DNA of 64,000 nt from Spirilliplanes yamanashiensis (lineage in GTDB: Bacteria; Actinomycetota; Actinomycetes; Mycobacteriales; Micromonosporaceae): positions 62,001 to 126,000 of the forward strand of contig NZ_BOOY01000018.1 of the NCBI RefSeq assembly GCF_016863475.1. The letters are read 5' to 3'. Under the pieces are notes generated by a model. The model saw nothing but the letters and a program-made list of their open reading frames with translations. It did no database searches and had not been told where the DNA came from. Both the position numbers and the translations under genes were made by a program. Positions 60,305-64,000 of this stretch are shown piece by piece. The stretch's first letter is position 1; every line of letters starts with the position of its first letter.

Positions 60305-61114
60305 CTAAGTGTCGAAAGTCCGTATGGCGAAGCGGGCGGGTCCCACATTCGCAGCTGCCTGAGTTTCGGACCGTCGCCGACTGGCAAGCCTCACGGTCGG
60401 GGTTGCCAACCAGAAGGTGCTCTCCCTGTCCGCGGTCATGAAGTCCCAGCCCTGGCCAGGCAGGGCGGGCACCGCGGACGCGCTGGCGGCCGCCAGCTCT
60501 TCCTCCAAACGCCTTCGTGCAGTGCGCCAGGCCTCAGCCGTGTCCGGATCGGCCGTGCCGCGAACGTACGCGACGACGGCGACGTGTGCGTCTGGCGTCT
60601 CGCGCTGCGCTGTGGCCACTGCGTGCTGGGCTGCGGCGACCTCCGCCTCGCATGCTGGTGACGCCTCTGCCTGGAGGCTCGTGTAGAGGGCCGGACTCAC
60701 CGGCCAGGGTCCGTCCTCCGCGCGCATCGCCAAGGTCTCGACGGATGCTGCCCTCTCGGCAGGGCCCTCCGTGAGCAGCGTCAGCAGCACGTAGTCGTCG
60801 CTCTCGCGGTCGTCGCCGAGAACGATCCCCCGGGTCAAGGCGGCGCCACACTCCTGCGTCACGGCGCCGACCAGTGCTGCAAGAAGCGGGTGGCCAGGCG
60901 ATATCAATTCCGGGGGTACGACGCTCGGGATCGGGCCCTCTGCACGCTCGAAACTTACTGAGTCGTACCGATGCTTGACCGCGGAGCCCAGACCGTCGCG
61001 GAGTCTCGCCGGGACGTGTCCGATCCGCCAAGCCGTGCCCCGCGATGAGATGTCGCCGTGGAATCTGGCGACAGCTCGCACTGTGAAGTCGCGTACGATC
61101 GGAGCTGCTCTCAC
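60305..61114 (-). pseudogene. C-terminal fragment of an SNF2/DrmD-like helicase
   Basis: A 270-codon open frame without helicase motifs. Its content matches the region after the helicase core of RapA/DrmD-type proteins: RDFTVRAVARFHGDIS, AWRIGHVPARLRDGL, RYDSVSFERAEGP, PELISPGHPLLAALVG. The upstream two-thirds of such a gene are missing, and its last 30 residues look scrambled. A remnant of an earlier defence helicase; translation from GTG 61114 cannot be excluded. Confidence 0.7.
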
Positions 61115-61383
61115 ACGGCACGACCGAGCAGTTGTTCCTCTTGCTGCGGGTGACCCTTTCTCAGGTGCTGTCCGCCGATCGCGAGACGCCGCCGCTGATC
61201 CTCGACGACGTCACGGTCCAGTCAGACCACGCACGCACAATGGCGATCATGACGTTGCTTCACGAGGTCAGCGCCGACCATCAGGTCGTACTGTTCACTC
61301 AGGAGCAGGAGGTGCTGGCCTGGGCTGAGGAGAGCCTCGATGTCAGCCGCGACAAGCTCATCGCGCTACCGGCACCGCGCTGA
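61090..61383 (+). pseudogene. C-terminal fragment of an SMC/RecN-like ATPase
   Basis: The plus strand reads ELLSHGTTEQLFLLLRVTLS (ABC signature helix), then PPLILDDVTVQSDHARTMA (Walker B region) and VVLFTQEQEVLAWAEE (H-loop region) to a TGA at 61383. Walker A and the coiled coil are absent: the frame is interrupted by a stop upstream of about 61085, where it meets the opposite-strand helicase fragment. Only the end of the gene survives. Confidence 0.72.
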
Positions 61384-61440
61384 CTGCGGTCAGCGGGCGA
61401 CCTAGCTATCACCGATTGAGCCATAACCGCTGAGGATTTG

Positions 61441-61525
61441 TGTCCGAGGGGGGACTTGAACCCCCACGCCCGATAAAGGGCACTAGCACCTCAAGCTAGC
61501 GCGTCTGCCATTCCGCCACCCGGAC
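61441..61525 (-). tRNA. tRNA-Leu(GAG)
   Basis: Canonical class II tRNA: acceptor GTCCGGG/CTCGGAC, anticodon stem CTAGC/GCTAG with loop TTGAGGT, long variable arm (TGCCCTTTATCGGGCG), T-arm GGGGG TTCAAGT CCCCC, discriminator A. Its 3' end faces the accessory region, the usual orientation for an integration site, but no integrase or second att copy was found. Confidence 0.95.
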
Positions 61526-61656
61526 CTGCACTACGCCCCGACGTCACAAACCCGTCGGGGTCGCACGGGGAGTTACTGTACACGGCCGCTCGGCACCCTT
61601 GCGGCAGGCCCCTCCGACCCGGACGGCTCTTCCGTCGTCCCCGGTTTGGCGGCAGC

Positions 61657-63333
61657 ATGTCGGGGGTGTCGGCACTATCCTCCCTAGCCGCCGCTCAGCG
61701 GCATGCCCGGGATCTTCAGCGCTCCGGGGACCTGCCCGCCGCGCGCATCATGCTCGAGCAGGCGGTGCGGCAGAGCCGGGCCGCGCTCGGCCCGGACGAC
61801 CCGGCCGTGCTGGCCGCCGCGCATCAGCTTGCCGTCGTGCACCGGGCCGGCGGTGACCCGGCCGGCGCCCGCCGCATCCTGGAGGAGGCGTTGCCCGCGG
61901 GGCAGCGCCGGCTCGGCGACGCCGACCCGCTCATGCTGGGCATATCGTTCGACCTGGGGCGCATCGCGGAAGATCTGGAGAACCGGCACGAGGCCCGCCG
62001 CGCGTACGGCCGCGTGGCCGCCTACGGCCCGAACGTCCTCGGCGAGGACCACTGGGCCGTCAAGCAGGCCCGCGCGTACCTGGGCGAGGACCCGCCGACG
62101 GTCCGCCTGGAGGTCCCCGACGGCGGCATCGAGGAGCTCCGCCGGGCGGCGGCGGGCCCGCCGCCGGTCACCGCCCAGACCGCAGGGGTACGACCGGACG
62201 GGTCCCCACCGGTGCCCGGGCAGCGCACCCCACAGGCATCCCCGGCGGGAGGCTTCACCGGCCGGCTCGCCGGCGCCACGGCCACCGGCCCGGGCACGGC
62301 AGCGCCCGGCGGCGGCCCGGCAGAGGGCGGCTTCCCCGGCGGCCCCGCCACGACCCTGGGTGGCCACCCGGCCGCGGGACCGGCGGGCAGTCTCGCCGGA
62401 GCCCCGGCGGCGGGTTCTCCGGGCGGCGCGGCCACCGGCCTGCCCGCCGCGTTCCCGGGCAGCCCGGCCGCGGGCCCGGCGGGCCGCCCACCGGCCTTCA
62501 CTCCGGGCGGCGCCGCGAACAGTCCCGCGGCAGCCCCGGGCAGCCCCGCCGCCGCCCCCATCGGCAGTCCTTTCGCAGGCTCACCCGGCACTCCCCCGGC
62601 GGGACCCATCGGCAGGCCGGTCGCGGGTCCGTTCGGCAGCCCCGTCGCCGGCCCCCTGAGCAGCCCGGCCGCGGCCCACGCCGGTGCTCCGGTCGCGGGT
62701 CCGATCGGCGGCCCGGCCGCCGGGTCCACCACCGGGTTCGGCGGCGGCGCGGGTCATCCGGCGGCAACAGCCGCCGGGACACAGCAGACACCGGCCACCA
62801 CCCGCGAGCCCGGGCTCGGCACCCGGGACGGGATCGTGCGGCCGGACGGGCCCGGGCTGACGTCGCGGCCCATCCAGCTCGGGCAGCCCGCGCCCGTCTT
62901 CCCGCCCGCGGCGAAGCGGCAGCGGCGGCCCGGGGCGGTCCTCGGTGGAGCGGTCGCGGCGGTGCTCGTGGTGGCGTTGCTGGTGTGGGTGGCCGTGCAG
63001 TTCTTGCAGTCCGACGGGGACGGGACGGCGCCGGTCGCCGGGCGGCCGCCGACGGACGTGCGGTTGTCCGACGAGGGGTCCGATGTGCGGGTGCTGTGGG
63101 CGGATCCTGCCGACGGGACCGTGCCGTTCATCGTCAGTTCGGGGCGGCTCGGGGCGCCGTTGACGGCGCGCGGTGAGACGCAGCCGGGGCGGCGCACGTA
63201 CCTGGTGCAGTATCTCGATCCGGACGCCGACTACTGCTTCACCGTCGGCGCGAAGTACAGCGACAGCGCCGTCGCCTACTCCCCCGAAGTCTGCACCAAC
63301 CGGGCGGCCGCGAACCCGAGGCGCAGCAACTGA
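61657..63333 (+). CDS. TPR protein with Gly/Ala/Pro-rich linker, membrane helix and FN3-like ending
   Basis: 558 aa. Residues 1-130 are tetratricopeptide repeats of the Kinesin-light-chain type (GDLPAARIMLEQAVRQSRAALG, then GDPAGARRILEEALPAGQRR). About 230 residues of Gly-Ser-Pro-Ala repeats follow, then a membrane helix (VLGGAVAAVLVVALLVWVAV, about 430) and an extracellular beta domain ending YCFTVGAKYSDSAVAYSPEV. Surface-exposed signalling or scaffold protein. Similar architectures are common in Micromonosporaceae; the function is unknown. Confidence 0.75.
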   Translation: MSGVSALSSLAAAQRHARDLQRSGDLPAARIMLEQAVRQSRAALGPDDPAVLAAAHQLAVVHRAGGDPAGARRILEEALPAGQRRLGDADPLMLGISFDLGRIAEDLENRHEARRAYGRVAAYGPNVLGEDHWAVKQARAYLGEDPPTVRLEVPDGGIEELRRAAAGPPPVTAQTAGVRPDGSPPVPGQRTPQASPAGGFTGRLAGATATGPGTAAPGGGPAEGGFPGGPATTLGGHPAAGPAGSLAGAPAAGSPGGAATGLPAAFPGSPAAGPAGRPPAFTPGGAANSPAAAPGSPAAAPIGSPFAGSPGTPPAGPIGRPVAGPFGSPVAGPLSSPAAAHAGAPVAGPIGGPAAGSTTGFGGGAGHPAATAAGTQQTPATTREPGLGTRDGIVRPDGPGLTSRPIQLGQPAPVFPPAAKRQRRPGAVLGGAVAAVLVVALLVWVAVQFLQSDGDGTAPVAGRPPTDVRLSDEGSDVRVLWADPADGTVPFIVSSGRLGAPLTARGETQPGRRTYLVQYLDPDADYCFTVGAKYSDSAVAYSPEVCTNRAAANPRRSN

Positions 63334-63378
63334 CGCGGGGCGGCCGGAGGTTAGGCTGCCCTCAGCGGAGGTGGGTGC

Positions 63379-64000
63379 ATGGCGGGGCACGGCAGGGACG
63401 AGTCGCTGGCCGATCTGCTGGGCGGGCGGCGCGGGGCGGTCGACGCCAGTGTGCCGCCGGTGGCGTTCGCGGTGGGGTATCTGGCGGCGCCGGACCGGCT
63501 GTGGGTGGCCGTGGTGGCGGCGCTGGTGGCCGGGGTGGTCGTCGCCGGGTGGCGGTTGTTCCGGGGGCGGCGGCCGCGGGCGGTGGTGCTCGGGCTGCTC
63601 GGCACGGCCGTGGCGGCGATCGTGGTGTTGCGCACCGGGCGCGCGGAGGACTTCTTCCTGGTGCAGCTGGCCGCGAACGCGGCGAGCGCGCTGGTGTTCC
63701 TGGCCAGTGTGGCGGTGCGGTGGCCGCTGCTCGGGGTGATGCTGGGGCTGGCGCTCGGGCAGCGGGCGCGGTGGCGGCGCGACCCCGCCCTGCTGCGGGC
63801 GTACGACCGGGGCAGCCTGGTGTGGGCGGCGCAGTACGCGTTGCGGGTGGTGGTGTTCCTGCCGTTGTGGCTGGCCGGGCAGGTGGTGGCGCTGGCGGTG
63901 GCCCGGGTGGCCATGACGTGGCCGCTGGTGATCGCGACCCTGGCCGTGAGCTGGTGGGTGATCCGGCGCAGCCTGCCGGCCGGGCACCCCGGGGTGCGGC
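63379..64000 (+). CDS. DUF3159 family membrane protein (cut by window end)
   Basis: At least 207 codons from ATG 63379 (GCGGAGG eight bases upstream); the gene continues past the window. DESLADLLGGRRGAVDASVP at the start and the VAFAVGYL/FRGRRPRAVVLGLLG helices fit DUF3159, a five- to six-helix membrane protein of actinobacteria found near housekeeping genes. Role unknown. It marks the return to core genome. Confidence 0.8.
   Translation, partial: MAGHGRDESLADLLGGRRGAVDASVPPVAFAVGYLAAPDRLWVAVVAALVAGVVVAGWRLFRGRRPRAVVLGLLGTAVAAIVVLRTGRAEDFFLVQLAANAASALVFLASVAVRWPLLGVMLGLALGQRARWRRDPALLRAYDRGSLVWAAQYALRVVVFLPLWLAGQVVALAVARVAMTWPLVIATLAVSWWVIRRSLPAGHPGVR

Noticed and set aside
61380-61445. Phage-type attachment site at tRNA-Leu
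   Set aside because: No integrase gene and no second copy of the tRNA 3' end were found in the window, so only orientation supports it.

Overview
The window is high-GC (about 70% by eye) DNA with frequent GTG starts and 4-base start/stop overlaps. Paired GAF-ANTAR genes, DUF5994- and DUF3159-type genes, Ter stress genes and a secreted HNH/Excalibur lipoprotein point to an actinobacterium, most likely of the Micromonosporaceae. The family is an inference from gene content, not a measurement. No integrase, transposase, rRNA or CRISPR array was seen.

Layout. (1) 1-7351: a sugar operon on the minus strand (CUT1 ABC binding protein, two permeases, class II ketose-bisphosphate aldolase, ADP-dependent phosphofructokinase/glucokinase-like kinase, class I phosphomannose isomerase) with a divergent DeoR repressor and two operator-like repeats between them. 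(2) 7348-10198: an aldo/keto reductase and a lipoprotein with a HExxH peptidase core. (3) 10327-11754: fourteen tRNA genes in 1.4 kb, all minus strand, several with odd anatomy, preceded by a promoter, a 41-codon ORF and an intrinsic terminator. (4) 12211-19879: small membrane, stress and regulatory genes, ending in two GAF-ANTAR genes. (5) 20007-27776: a propeller-type pseudogene, then a glycoside cluster: oxidoreductase and ROK regulator, divergent from a translationally coupled dehydrogenase, sugar-phosphate isomerase/epimerase-like protein, GH63-like hydrolase and debranching-type glucosidase.

(6) 27916-41546: a tellurium-resistance-type (Ter) stress island. It holds a TerC-like DUF475 membrane protein, several TerD-family proteins, TelA, a TerD-vWA fusion, and a coupled CitE-like lyase / phosphoribosyltransferase / StiP-PELOTA / HAD phosphatase operon of the kind linked to Ter systems in comparative genomics. 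(7) 41585-42130: a frameshifted NarL/LuxR response-regulator pseudogene.

(8) 42304-58404: a four-gene, translationally coupled minus-strand operon: SNF2-type helicase, 1570-aa N6-adenine methyltransferase, 2126-aa YprA/DUF1998-type helicase with a C-terminal nuclease-like domain, and a superfamily I helicase with a RelE/ParE-like N-terminus. This looks like an anti-phage helicase-methylase system related in parts to class 1 DISARM and to the helicase-methylase-ATPase (Hma) sets. The methylase target-recognition part sits in a sharp low-GC patch. (9) 58543-61383: a DUF4365 nuclease-like gene with an unknown partner, then two broken genes (a helicase C-terminus and an SMC-type ATPase C-terminus) meeting head-on next to a canonical tRNA-Leu(GAG). 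This looks like a defence-gene turnover spot. (10) 61657-64000: a TPR/proline-rich membrane protein and a DUF3159 gene cut by the window end, probably core genome.
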